The notes below the pieces were generated by a model, which was given only the letters and a program-made list of their open reading frames with translations, made no database searches and was not told where the DNA came from. Positions 32,127-40,905 of a DNA stretch of 54,406 nt are shown here, piece by piece. Positions within the stretch are counted from its first letter, which is position 1; every line of letters begins with the position of its first letter. The DNA lies in the IMG/VR virus record IMGVR_UViG_3300034072_001783, positions 1 to 54,406 of that record; one strand, written 5' to 3'. Made by a program: the position numbers and the translations under genes. Origin of the DNA: a virus.

Positions 32127-33836
32127 ATGGCAAACTTCACAGCATCTCCTGGAGTATCACTTAATGAAATAGATAATACTTTTATTTCTCCACTCCCAGT
32201 CAAAGTAGGAGCAGCAATTATAGGACCAACAGTTAAAGGACCAGTTGAAATTCCTATAGTTGTAACCTCTTATTCAGATTATAAAAACCGATTTGGGGGT
32301 TCACTTGTAAGTGGAAGTGATACTTACTCTTATTTAACCTCAATTGCAGCATATAATTACTTTAATAATGGAGGTGAAACTCTATTAGTAGCTCGAGTTG
32401 TAACAGGATCATACACATCTGCTACATCAACTACAATTTCAAATTATATTGATGCAACCTCATCCTCATTTGCTCTAGAAACAATTTCTGAAGGAGTTAT
32501 CATGAATAACTCAGGTGCTCTAAACTCAGATGGATCATTAGTTTCTGGATCTGCAGATAATGTTAGATGGGAAATTACAAACTCAAATACAGGATCAGGT
32601 ACATTTAACGTACTAATTAGACAAGGTAATGACAAGACAAACGGTAAAGTAGTTCTTGAATCATTCAATAATGTAAACTTAGATCCAAATTCTCCACGTT
32701 ATATTTCACGTGTAATTGGGGATCAAGTAATTGCTTATAATTCTGTAGAGAATCAAGTTGACATTGCTAGTGGTTCATTCCCTAACAACTCAAGATATGT
32801 AAGAGTTAAAAATGTAACTCCTACCCCAAACTATTTTGATAATACAGGAACAGCAGTTTCTGCCTACACTGCTTCAATCCCACAAAATGGATCTGGTTCA
32901 TTTAGTGGAGCAACAGGAGATGTAAAAGCAGGAGCTAATTTTTATGAAAATATTTCAAACACTGATACCCAAGGATTAACCTCAGGTAACTATACTAACA
33001 TGGTTAACCTTCTTTCCAACAAAGATGATTACCAATTTAATATCCTATTAACCCCAGGCCTACTAAACTCTGAAGGAACTCATACTGGAGTAATCAGTTC
33101 TATTATAACAAATACACAATTACGTGGAGATAATATTTATGTAGTTGATATGGTAGATTATAATGGAACCTTAGCTGAAGCAGTAACTCAAGCTCAAACA
33201 CGAGATACTTCATATGCTGCTACTTATTGGCCTTGGTTGCGCATCCAAGACCCAGAAACTGGTAAACGCGTATGGGTACCTGCTTCAACTATGATCGGAG
33301 GAGTATACGCATATAATGACAGAGTAGCCGCACCTTGGTTCGCACCAGCAGGTATTAATAGAGGTGGATTAGGATCTGTGTTAAGAGCTAAAACTAAACT
33401 ATCTCAAGCAAACCGAGATGAGCTATATGATAATAACATTAACCCAATTGCAACTTTCCCTAAAAAAGGAATTGTAGTATTCGGACAAAAAACTCTACAG
33501 AAAGGTGCTTCAGCACTTGATAGAGTGAATGTTCGCAGATTGTTAATTGAATTGAAATCCTTTATAGGTCAACTTGCGGATAATTTAGTATTTGAACAAA
33601 ACACTATTACAACTAGAAATAAATTCTTGTCTCAAGTAAACCCTTATCTTGAAAATATTAAACAAAAACAAGGATTATATGCGTTTAAGGTGATTATGGA
33701 TGATACACTAAATACACCTGATGTAATTGATAGAAATCAATTAGTAGGTCAAATTTATATCCAACCAACAAGAACCGCAGAATTTATTAACCTAGATTTT
33801 ATTTTACAACCAACAGGAGCTGAATTTCCTGCTTAA
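32127..33836 (+). CDS. Tail sheath protein, shorter paralogue (gp18-like)
   Basis: A 569-residue sheath subunit paralogous to the previous gene but without the 140-residue insertion. Shared landmarks are VGAAIIGPTVKGPVE, IAAYNYFNNGGETLLVARV, FALETISEGVIMNN, ATYWPWLRIQDPETGKRVWV, WFAPAGINRGGL, TFPKKGIVVFGQKTLQ and DRVNVRRLLIELKS. It is the form closest to a standard sheath protein and is next to the tube gene, so it is likely the main sheath subunit; whether both are in the virion is unknown. Confidence 0.95.
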   Translation: MANFTASPGVSLNEIDNTFISPLPVKVGAAIIGPTVKGPVEIPIVVTSYSDYKNRFGGSLVSGSDTYSYLTSIAAYNYFNNGGETLLVARVVTGSYTSATSTTISNYIDATSSSFALETISEGVIMNNSGALNSDGSLVSGSADNVRWEITNSNTGSGTFNVLIRQGNDKTNGKVVLESFNNVNLDPNSPRYISRVIGDQVIAYNSVENQVDIASGSFPNNSRYVRVKNVTPTPNYFDNTGTAVSAYTASIPQNGSGSFSGATGDVKAGANFYENISNTDTQGLTSGNYTNMVNLLSNKDDYQFNILLTPGLLNSEGTHTGVISSIITNTQLRGDNIYVVDMVDYNGTLAEAVTQAQTRDTSYAATYWPWLRIQDPETGKRVWVPASTMIGGVYAYNDRVAAPWFAPAGINRGGLGSVLRAKTKLSQANRDELYDNNINPIATFPKKGIVVFGQKTLQKGASALDRVNVRRLLIELKSFIGQLADNLVFEQNTITTRNKFLSQVNPYLENIKQKQGLYAFKVIMDDTLNTPDVIDRNQLVGQIYIQPTRTAEFINLDFILQPTGAEFPA

Positions 33837-33852
33837 AAATTAGAATAGCTAA

Positions 33853-33860
33853 TATTTATA
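33853..33860 (+). promoter_or_regulatory. Late-promoter-like motif TATTTATA
   Basis: AATATTTATAACTAGAAC lies 24 bases before the tube ATG at 33885. Confidence 0.5.
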
Positions 33861-33884
33861 ACTAGAACATTAATATAATAGAAA

Positions 33885-34373
33885 ATGGCAGTATTAGATC
33901 CAAACGAAATATTTTTCACAGCTTTTGAACCAAAGCAAACCAACAGGTTCATCCTATACATTGATGGTATTCCATCTTATATGGTAAAAGGAATGGGAGC
34001 TGTATCATTAACACAAAACTCTGTTGCTCTTAACCACATTAACGTACAACGTTATGTTAAAGGTAAGACAACATGGAATACAATTTCATTCACATTGTTT
34101 GACCCAATCACACCTTCAGGTGCACAAGCAGTAATGGAATGGGTACGTCTACACCACGAATCAGTAACAGGTAGAGATGGTTACTCTGATTTCTATAAAA
34201 AAGATTTAACATTTAATGTTCTAGGACCAGTTGGAGATATCGTTTCTGAATGGGTTGTTAAAGGTGCTCTTATCACTGAAGCTTCATTTGGAGATTATAA
34301 CTGGGATGATGATGGTACTGCTGTAAACATCGAAATGACAGTTCAACCAGACTACTGTGTATTAAACTTCTAA
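33885..34373 (+). CDS. Tail tube protein (gp19-like)
   Basis: A 162-residue tube subunit, almost exactly the length of T4 gp19 (163). Landmarks are FFTAFEPKQTNRFILYIDGI, PSYMVKGMGAVSL, the WNTISFTLFDPITPSGAQA strand-turn and the ending DGTAVNIEMTVQPDYCVLNF. It stacks in rings inside the sheath to form the DNA conduit. The codon use is smooth and C-ending codons are frequent, as in the capsid gene. A terminator follows, so it ends the sheath-tube unit. Confidence 0.95.
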   Translation: MAVLDPNEIFFTAFEPKQTNRFILYIDGIPSYMVKGMGAVSLTQNSVALNHINVQRYVKGKTTWNTISFTLFDPITPSGAQAVMEWVRLHHESVTGRDGYSDFYKKDLTFNVLGPVGDIVSEWVVKGALITEASFGDYNWDDDGTAVNIEMTVQPDYCVLNF

Positions 34374-34401
34374 TAATACTTTTTAAAAATTTTTTAAAAA
34401 A

Positions 34402-34428
34402 GCTTGCCTAGTTTAGGTAGGCTTTTTT
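34402..34428 (+). terminator. Intrinsic terminator after tail tube gene
   Basis: GCTTGCCTA (34402-34410) pairs with TAGGTAGGC (34414-34422) through nine pairs including two G-U wobbles, loop GTT, followed by seven Ts. Confidence 0.8.
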
Positions 34429-34438
34429 TATTCCGATA

Positions 34439-34446
34439 TATTTATA
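34439..34446 (+). promoter_or_regulatory. Late-promoter-like motif TATTTATA
   Basis: ATATTTATATAGGAC follows the tube terminator and lies 31 bases before the ATG at 34478. Confidence 0.45.
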
Positions 34447-34477
34447 TAGGACAATTAAGTTATAACAAATAAAAATT

Positions 34478-35206
34478 ATGAGCGAATTTAAATTACCTAC
34501 TGAAGTTATTGAACTTCCATCTAAAGGTTTACTTTATCCTGAAGGATCCGAATTAGCAAAAGGTACAGTTGAAATGAAGTATATGACAGCTAAGGAAGAA
34601 GATATCCTTACAAACCAATCATATATTCAAAAGGGTATTGTACTAGATAAATTGATGAAATCACTTATTGTATCCAAAATCAACTATGATGATCTATTGA
34701 TAGGAGATAAAAATGCAATTATGGTTGCTGCTCGTATTCTAGGATATGGTAAAGAATACTCATTCTCAGTACTAGGAGAAGACCACACAGTAGATTTATC
34801 AACTTTAGATAATAAACCACTTAAGGAAGAACTATTTAAAGACGGTAAAAACAACTTTGAATTCACTCTCCCCCACTCTGGTAACCACGTTACATTCAAA
34901 CTTTTAACACACAAGGATGAGCAGGATATTAACAGAGAACTAGAAGGACTTAAAAAAATCAACAAAGATAACTCCCCTGAACTCACAACCAGACTCAAAT
35001 ATCTAATTACCTCAGTTGAAGGAAAAACCGAAAAGAAAGACATTCGAGAATTTGTTGACAATTACCTGCTAGCTAGGGACTCAAGAGCCCTAAGAGAATA
35101 TGTAAAAGAAATCCAACCCGATGTTGATTTAACTTTTTTTCCCGAAGGATCATCCACTCCACAAAACATTCCAATCGGTGTAAGTTTCTTCTGGCCCGAT
35201 GCTTAA
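34478..35206 (+). CDS. Baseplate hub/tail assembly chaperone (gp26-like)
   Basis: A 242-residue protein matching the T4 gp26 group. The N-terminus VIELPSKGLLYPEGSELAKG, then VEMKYMTAKEEDILTNQSYI and a helix with LDKLMKSLI are the family landmarks. The middle (KNNFEFTLPHSGNHVTFKLL) is a small beta domain and the C-terminus is helical. The group was named a hub component in T4 but is now often viewed as one half of a tape-measure chaperone pair. The partner would be the small gene at 35896, separated from it by a homing endonuclease. Confidence 0.8.
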   Translation: MSEFKLPTEVIELPSKGLLYPEGSELAKGTVEMKYMTAKEEDILTNQSYIQKGIVLDKLMKSLIVSKINYDDLLIGDKNAIMVAARILGYGKEYSFSVLGEDHTVDLSTLDNKPLKEELFKDGKNNFEFTLPHSGNHVTFKLLTHKDEQDINRELEGLKKINKDNSPELTTRLKYLITSVEGKTEKKDIREFVDNYLLARDSRALREYVKEIQPDVDLTFFPEGSSTPQNIPIGVSFFWPDA

Positions 35207-35227
35207 AGATATATAATTTAAAAAGAA

Positions 35228-35256
35228 TGGCTTCTCAAAAGAGAAGCCACATTTTT
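35228..35256 (+). terminator. Intrinsic terminator before homing endonuclease
   Basis: TGGCTTCTC (35228-35236) pairs perfectly with GAGAAGCCA (35241-35249) around AAAA, followed by CATTTTT. Confidence 0.85.
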
Positions 35257-35259
35257 GTA

Positions 35260-35268
35260 ATATTTATT
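35260..35268 (+). promoter_or_regulatory. Late-promoter-like motif (TATTTATT variant)
   Basis: AATATTTATTATTGAC follows the terminator and lies about 22 bases before the ATG at 35291. The last base of the 8-mer differs from the consensus. Confidence 0.4.
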
Positions 35269-35290
35269 ATTGACACTAAAAAATAATACA

Positions 35291-35890
35291 ATGATAAATA
35301 CTTCAAACAATATTCCCTTAATAGGAATTTATAAAATAACATCCCCTACCGGAAAAATTTATATAGGACAAAGTAAAAATATTCTCCAAAGATTTAAGTT
35401 CTATTCCTTTTATAATTGTAAAAATCAAACCAAACTTTATAATTCTTTTAAAAAACATAAAGTTGAAAATCATTTTTTTGAAATTATAGAAGAATGCTCT
35501 GTAAAACATCTAAATGAAAGAGAAGAATATTGGATTAATCATCTAAATTCTATAAAAAAGGGACTTAACATTCAAAATGGGGGTAATGCTTCTCCTCGTA
35601 ATATTGAAACTAAGAAAAAAATTTCAAGATCCTTAACAGGTAAAACCAAATCCCCCTCTCATAGATCTAATATTTCATCTTCCCGAAAAGGTATGAGGTT
35701 TACTGAACAACATAAACATAATATGAGTAAAAGTAGATTTAGATATTCTATAATATGTTTAGAAAATGGCAAAATCTATAAAAGTGCAAATCAAGCATCA
35801 AAAGATTTAAACATATATCCCTCTTCAATTATAAAGGTGTGTGAAGGAAAATATAAACAAACTAAAGGATATACCTTTAAATTTATATAA
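35291..35890 (+). CDS. GIY-YIG homing endonuclease (second copy)
   Basis: A 199-residue endonuclease if started at the ATG 35291; an upstream TTG at 35270 adds seven residues that match nothing. The GIY-YIG domain shows GIYKITSPTGKIYIGQS, then a catalytic-type Arg nearby (LQRF) and the acidic LNEREEYWINHLNS helix. A NUMOD3-like basic part (RSLTGKTKSPSHRSNISS, RKGMRFTEQHKHNMSKS) and a C-terminal IENR1-like module (ICLENGKIYKSANQASKDLN) follow. It is flanked upstream by a terminator and a late-type motif and interrupts the chaperone pair. It differs from the copy at 3122, so the two are not recent duplicates. Confidence 0.9.
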   Translation: MINTSNNIPLIGIYKITSPTGKIYIGQSKNILQRFKFYSFYNCKNQTKLYNSFKKHKVENHFFEIIEECSVKHLNEREEYWINHLNSIKKGLNIQNGGNASPRNIETKKKISRSLTGKTKSPSHRSNISSSRKGMRFTEQHKHNMSKSRFRYSIICLENGKIYKSANQASKDLNIYPSSIIKVCEGKYKQTKGYTFKFI

Positions 35891-35895
35891 TAGTA

Positions 35896-36237
35896 ATGGA
35901 AACAAATGAAAAACTAAGAAACCAACTAGCCCTATTTGGAATCACCCCAGAAAATGCTTCCCAAGCTAGAGCAGCAATTTTCACTCAAATCCACGAAATA
36001 GTATTTCATGGTAAAGGAGGCTATGATTGGTATAGTGTATATAATATGCCAATTTGGCTTCGTCGTTTTACATTCAATAAAATAAGTAGTTTCTATTCTG
36101 AAGAAAAAGAACAGATAGAAAATATGAAGTCAGGTACTAAAGGCTCTAAAAAACTTGTTGACTCCTCAGGTAAAGTAAACACACCTGATTTTTTACAAGC
36201 TAGTAAACAATATAAAAAACCTTCAAGTTATAAATAA
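35896..36237 (+). CDS. Small tail assembly protein (gp51-like candidate)
   Basis: A 113-residue protein. Residues about 29-65 (FTQIHEIVFHGKGGYDWYSV then YNMPIWLRRFTFNKISSFY) match the pattern of small T4-like baseplate/tape-measure chaperones (gp51 type), where a Trp-rich segment precedes a helix with LRRF. The C-terminus is Lys/Ser-rich and ends VNTPDFLQASKQYKKPSSYK. It comes just before the tape measure gene, as such chaperones do. The endonuclease gene lies between it and the gp26-like gene. The match is by pattern, so moderate confidence. Confidence 0.6.
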   Translation: METNEKLRNQLALFGITPENASQARAAIFTQIHEIVFHGKGGYDWYSVYNMPIWLRRFTFNKISSFYSEEKEQIENMKSGTKGSKKLVDSSGKVNTPDFLQASKQYKKPSSYK

Positions 36238-36253
36238 AAATCCCATCTTTAAA

Positions 36254-36261
36254 TATTTATA
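36254..36261 (+). promoter_or_regulatory. Late-promoter-like motif TATTTATA
   Basis: AATATTTATAACAAAACATT lies 15 bases before the tape measure ATG at 36277. Confidence 0.5.
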
Positions 36262-36276
36262 ACAAAACATTGGTGA

Positions 36277-38610
36277 ATGGCCTTAGATCCTAAAAAATTA
36301 CAAGAAGCAAAAAGACTTTTAGCTGATTTAGAGAAAGCATACAAGACTATAGGAGATACTAATCCCTTTAAAAATATACCTGCCGCTAATGCTGATTTAG
36401 ATCAATTAAAACAAGGGTTAAAAGATGCCAATGAATATATAGCTTTAATGGACTCAGATGCTGCTGATTTAGTATCTTCTTTTAAAGCAATCACTGAAGA
36501 AGTAGGTAGAACTAATAAAGCATATGGCAACTCAGCTAAATCCATAAATTCACTAACTTCTTTAGCTGGTAAACTCCGAGACCATCAACAAGGAATCAAC
36601 ACCTTGTCCTCCTCTCAACTTAAAACTTTACAATCTAAATTAAAATCTGAGCAAGCTAATTTAGAATCTAATAGAAAACAACTTGAAACTAAAACAGGCA
36701 ACTTAGCAACTGATACTAAAAATGCTGCTATGCTAGCTAATGTTAATGGTTTATTAGAGGATAATGATAGTACTCTTAAATCTTTAGAAGCTACAACCAA
36801 AAAAGAACTTAAGGAAAGAGAGAAAATAGAAAAATCTATTGGAGTAACAGGAGGTCTACTGAGAGGAATGTCTAAAATCCCATTAATTGGTGATTTAGTA
36901 GACACTAAAGAAGCATTAGAAGCAGCTGAAGAAACCGTCAAAGAAACTGGTAGTGGGGTTAGAGGAATGGGAGCAGCTTTTAAAACCCTTGGAAACCAAG
37001 CAGCTTCAGGACTACTCAATACTTCTAATATGATATTGGGGGTATTTACCTTCATGGTTAAATCTTTAATGGATATGGATAAAAATGCCGGTAAAATGGC
37101 AAAATCCTTAAACATTAGTTATGAAAATGCCCTTGATTTAGACCAAACTCTTAGAGATGTAGCAGTTACATCTGGAGATACTGCCTTATCATCTGCTCGA
37201 TTAGGTGAATCCTTAATGTCTATAAATTCTGCTTTTGGTACTACAGCACAGATTTCAAACGAAAATCTTGCTACATTTACCAAACTACGTGAACAAGCAG
37301 GAATGACTAATGAAGAATTAGTTGGAGTCTACCAATACTCAGCTCTTACTGGTAAATCTATGGAAGATGTAGTAAATTCTTTCCAAGGATCAGCCAAAGC
37401 AGCTTCTTTTCAATCAAAAGTTGCCCTTAACACTAAAAAGTTAATGGCAGACATCTCTAAAATCTCAAGTAGAATGAAACTTTCTATTGATGGGGGTGCA
37501 GATGGACTAGCTAATGCGGCTGTTAACGCAAAATTATTAGGAGCAGATATAGATAAAGTATCTGCTTCTGCAGAGGCATTATTAAATTTTGAACAATCTA
37601 TTGAAGATGAACTCTCAGCTGAATTGCTTCTAGGCAAAAACATAAACTTAGAAAAAGCAAGAACAGCCGCCCTAAATAATGATATAGCTACTCTATCCTC
37701 AGAAATTAAAGATCAAGTAGGATCAGCTGCTGAATTTGGAGACATGAATAGAATCCAACAGGAGGCTATTGCTAAATCCGTTGGTATGTCAGCAGATAGT
37801 TTAGCTGACATGCTTTTTGAACAAGAAGCTTTAGCTAGTTTGGGACAGCAATTAAATGATGAGGAACAAAGAGCTTTTGAAGCAGCTAAAGAAAAGTATG
37901 GAATTGAAGAAGCCTCTAGAATGTTACAAGAGGGTCAACTAGAAAATTTAGTCAATCAACAATCAACAGCTGAACAATTCTCCCAAACTATAGAACATTT
38001 AAAAGAAATATTTGTGTCTATAGTAGATGGTCCATTGGGTATTTTATTAAATGGAATGGCTTCTCTTTTAAGTAATGCCTATACCTTATATCCTATAATA
38101 GCAGGAATTGGAGCTATTATTAGTGTTAAAATGGTAAAAGGTATGGCATCTTTTGGGAAAGAATTAGTAAAAGTTATTCCAAAATTAGCTACTATGCTTA
38201 CTAGCTATATAGGAATTGCTGCTGCATGGGCTGTAGCAAACCCAATAATGGCAGCTGTAGGTTTAGCTTTAGCAGCCGGGGTAGGAGCCTTAGTATACTC
38301 CCAAATGAAAGATGGTGTCATAGGCCCGGGTGGAGAGACTATAGTAAGTGGTCCTAAAGGATCTATTCAACTTGATAAGGAAGATTCTATGATAGTAGGA
38401 ACTAACTTAATGGGTGATAAAAATAAATCAAAATCCAAAACTCCACCACCCCCACAAGGAGGTGGAGGAGGAACTGTCAATGTAGACATGACCCAAACAA
38501 ATGCCCTCCTCCAACAACTTATTAATGTAATCCAATCAGGTGGAACAGTAACATTAGATGGACAAAAAGTAGGTGAAGCACTTAAATTAGGTTCTTTCCA
38601 AACTCAATAA
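36277..38610 (+). CDS. Tail tape measure protein
   Basis: A 777-residue helical protein. Residues 1-590 are mostly coiled coil with Lys/Glu/Leu/Ser/Ala-rich helices. Two hydrophobic regions follow: about 605-627 (YPIIAGIGAIISVKMVKGMA) and about 645-680 (YIGIAAAWAVANPIMAAVGL onwards), expected to insert in the host membrane. Then comes the ending DGVIGPGGETIVSGPKGSIQ with KEDSMIVGTNLM, typical of phage tape measures, a Pro/Gly-rich linker, and a C-terminal LLQQLINVIQSGGTVTLDG helix-hairpin. It sets tail length and is probably ejected ahead of the DNA. Placement between chaperones and baseplate genes agrees. Confidence 0.88.
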   Translation: MALDPKKLQEAKRLLADLEKAYKTIGDTNPFKNIPAANADLDQLKQGLKDANEYIALMDSDAADLVSSFKAITEEVGRTNKAYGNSAKSINSLTSLAGKLRDHQQGINTLSSSQLKTLQSKLKSEQANLESNRKQLETKTGNLATDTKNAAMLANVNGLLEDNDSTLKSLEATTKKELKEREKIEKSIGVTGGLLRGMSKIPLIGDLVDTKEALEAAEETVKETGSGVRGMGAAFKTLGNQAASGLLNTSNMILGVFTFMVKSLMDMDKNAGKMAKSLNISYENALDLDQTLRDVAVTSGDTALSSARLGESLMSINSAFGTTAQISNENLATFTKLREQAGMTNEELVGVYQYSALTGKSMEDVVNSFQGSAKAASFQSKVALNTKKLMADISKISSRMKLSIDGGADGLANAAVNAKLLGADIDKVSASAEALLNFEQSIEDELSAELLLGKNINLEKARTAALNNDIATLSSEIKDQVGSAAEFGDMNRIQQEAIAKSVGMSADSLADMLFEQEALASLGQQLNDEEQRAFEAAKEKYGIEEASRMLQEGQLENLVNQQSTAEQFSQTIEHLKEIFVSIVDGPLGILLNGMASLLSNAYTLYPIIAGIGAIISVKMVKGMASFGKELVKVIPKLATMLTSYIGIAAAWAVANPIMAAVGLALAAGVGALVYSQMKDGVIGPGGETIVSGPKGSIQLDKEDSMIVGTNLMGDKNKSKSKTPPPPQGGGGGTVNVDMTQTNALLQQLINVIQSGGTVTLDGQKVGEALKLGSFQTQ

Positions 38611-38617
38611 TCCTCAA

Positions 38618-38625
38618 TATTTATA
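38618..38625 (+). promoter_or_regulatory. Late-promoter-like motif TATTTATA
   Basis: AATATTTATAATCAAAAAT lies 18 bases before the ATG at 38644. Confidence 0.5.
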
Positions 38626-38643
38626 ATCAAAAATAACACAATT

Positions 38644-38859
38644 ATGGGACTATTAGACAAATTAAATATAGACGGTTCAAATCTAAGTGAATTTGACGGA
38701 GCTACTCCTCCACAAATGACTAGTGCTAGCCCACAGTCAAATGTTCATTATGAATATTCATTAAATGGTATTCCAAACTTAAATGGTTACCCATTCCCAT
38801 CTACTCTAGATCTAGATGGAATAACTCCACCAAAATACTTAGATAACCCTCCAACCTAA
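38644..38859 (+). CDS. Small baseplate-cluster protein
   Basis: A 71-residue protein rich in Pro, Asn and Asp (MGLLDKLNIDGSNLSEFDG, then YSLNGIPNLNGYPFPSTLDL). It is probably mostly extended or disordered. Function is unknown. It starts a baseplate transcription unit after a late-type motif and its stop is only seven bases before the next start, which begins similarly (MGLIDLQTDL). It may be a short structural peptide or plug. Confidence 0.6.
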   Translation: MGLLDKLNIDGSNLSEFDGATPPQMTSASPQSNVHYEYSLNGIPNLNGYPFPSTLDLDGITPPKYLDNPPT

Positions 38860-38866
38860 TAATTAA

Positions 38867-40897
38867 ATGGGGCTTATTGACTTACAAACTGATCTTAAAT
38901 CTCTTAAGTTTGGTAAAGATAGGTTTGGTGGTGGTGATAGTGGACAACCTTACATTAAAAATCCAATCATTGATGAACCTGGAAGACTAACTCAAGCAGA
39001 CAATGATTTCCTATTAAGGGGAGGGATACGTGCTCCTCTAAATGCTGCTGAAGATGTTGCTAGGTTAACCAAATATATGTTTAGCACTAAATCACCTAGT
39101 GGTTTATTATTTATAGCTAAACAAAATCTTTTATCAAGAGTAGCCCCAAAAACTGAAGCTTCAAAAGGTATTGGATATGGTGGTGGTGGTTTAAATGCTG
39201 GTGTTTATACACCCTTATCTACTTTAGCTCAAGTTGGAATAGGATTTACTGGAATACATCTTAACAAACAAGGTATAGATCCAACTGGACTTATCCCAGG
39301 ACTAGGAATTAACAAGTATGAGGATATAATTAAGTCTCAAGATGAAAATCGTTTAGTTACCCTCACTAGTTTAATTGAAGAAGGATTTTCTGAAAATAAT
39401 TTTAATTTTACTAAAGGATATTCTTTAAATAAAGGAAATTCTGTAGTAGAATATGGTGGTGGACCCGGATCTATTTTAGGAATTGGCAAAACCAGAATAC
39501 AATTTGCTGATCAAAGAACAGGGAATCAAAATGTAGAATTAAGAAATAGTGGTTTTTTTACTCCCCTAAAAGATAAAGGCTATAATGATTATTCTATTTT
39601 TAAAAATCCTAGACCTTTAACATATCAAAGTGCTAAAATATTTCATAAAGGGGTAAGTGAATTATATAAAAGATTAACCAACTATGATCTAATAGGAGAT
39701 AATTTTACCACAACTAATGATTCTTCTCTTCTATATAATTTCCAGACAAGTGTATATACCCCCTTTAGTGCAGGTACTTTTCCTGAAAATACTCCTCTAA
39801 TTGGGAAAGGTTCTTGGTCCCAACAAGATTTTATAAATCAACCTAAAAGTGTTGATAATGAAATTTTAGAAGATTTTAGAACTAAATTAGACCCAACATC
39901 TTCTCCTCAAAGCACCTTTTTAAGCCTATCTCCTAATTACAAAAGAGGAGAGGGAAAAAATATTGAAGAAAGAGTCCATTTAGGTAATCCTGGAGAAAAA
40001 GGAGATATATCTAACTATGCCCTAGGAAAAAGAAATCCTATAACCAAAACCCAACTAGGCCCTACAGATACTATAAATGCTCTTCCTATATATAAATCTT
40101 CTAATGTGACCCATAAATGGTCCCTTAAAAATGATTTAGTTAAGTTTAGAATAGCTATTATTGATGTTGAAGACCCCTCTCAAAAATATTTTATACATTT
40201 TAGATCATTTATCGATAAGTTTTCTGAAGGGTATAAGGCTAAGTGGAAAGGACAGAATTATATGGGTAGAGCTGAAGAGTTTTATAAATATGAAGGATTT
40301 AGTAGAGACGTTTCTATTGATTTTACTATAGTAGCTCAATCTAAAGAAGAATTAATTCCTATGTATAAAAAATTAAATTTCCTTGCCTCCTCCTTAGCTC
40401 CTAAGTATACTCGTCCTGGATATATGGCTGGAAATATTGCTCAATTAACTGTAGGAGGATATCTTTTTGAACAACCTGGTATAATCGAAAGTATATCTTA
40501 TGATATTCCTGAAGAATCTTCTTGGGAAATAGGTATCCCTCTCCAAACTCCTGATGGAACTAAATTTGAAGATTCTTCTGTTAAAGAATTACCACATATG
40601 ATTAAAGTTTCTATTTCCTTTACTCCAATTCATAAATTTAGACCTGAACTTATGAGTTTAGGATCTACCCCTAATAATGGAAGTAGTTTGACTAAAGAAG
40701 ATATACTTAATGATCAAAATGTTTATGGAAATCAAAGATTTATATCATTAGCAGATGGGCTAGATAAGAAGACTAACAACTATGATACCAATGAATATGT
40801 AACCTCCCCTGCTTCCCCACCTCCTCCTCCACCCAATCCTGACACTCTACCCACACTAACCTCAGAAGACTTAGGAATAAATGATAATATTAGTTAA
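38867..40897 (+). CDS. Baseplate/tail tube initiator protein (gp48/gp54-like)
   Basis: A 676-residue protein. The C-terminal third is recognisable: FRIAIIDVEDPSQKYFIHFR, the segment FSEGYKAKWKGQNYMGRAEE followed by YKYEGFSRDVSIDFTIVAQS, then KKLNFLASSLAPKY and a tube-like beta domain to about 610. This resembles the gp48/gp54 proteins that connect the hub to the tail tube. The N-terminal 400 residues are longer than in T4 and unassigned. The last 50 residues are a Pro-rich tail (SPASPPPPPPNPDTLP). Placement before gp53-like and hub genes supports a baseplate role. Confidence 0.65.
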   Translation: MGLIDLQTDLKSLKFGKDRFGGGDSGQPYIKNPIIDEPGRLTQADNDFLLRGGIRAPLNAAEDVARLTKYMFSTKSPSGLLFIAKQNLLSRVAPKTEASKGIGYGGGGLNAGVYTPLSTLAQVGIGFTGIHLNKQGIDPTGLIPGLGINKYEDIIKSQDENRLVTLTSLIEEGFSENNFNFTKGYSLNKGNSVVEYGGGPGSILGIGKTRIQFADQRTGNQNVELRNSGFFTPLKDKGYNDYSIFKNPRPLTYQSAKIFHKGVSELYKRLTNYDLIGDNFTTTNDSSLLYNFQTSVYTPFSAGTFPENTPLIGKGSWSQQDFINQPKSVDNEILEDFRTKLDPTSSPQSTFLSLSPNYKRGEGKNIEERVHLGNPGEKGDISNYALGKRNPITKTQLGPTDTINALPIYKSSNVTHKWSLKNDLVKFRIAIIDVEDPSQKYFIHFRSFIDKFSEGYKAKWKGQNYMGRAEEFYKYEGFSRDVSIDFTIVAQSKEELIPMYKKLNFLASSLAPKYTRPGYMAGNIAQLTVGGYLFEQPGIIESISYDIPEESSWEIGIPLQTPDGTKFEDSSVKELPHMIKVSISFTPIHKFRPELMSLGSTPNNGSSLTKEDILNDQNVYGNQRFISLADGLDKKTNNYDTNEYVTSPASPPPPPPNPDTLPTLTSEDLGINDNIS

Positions 40898-40905
40898 TCT
40901 AATTT

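Noticed and set aside
35270-35290. TTG start for the second homing endonuclease
   Set aside because: It adds seven residues with no family match. The ATG at 35291 gives the GIY-YIG domain near the N-terminus and leaves room for the upstream motif.
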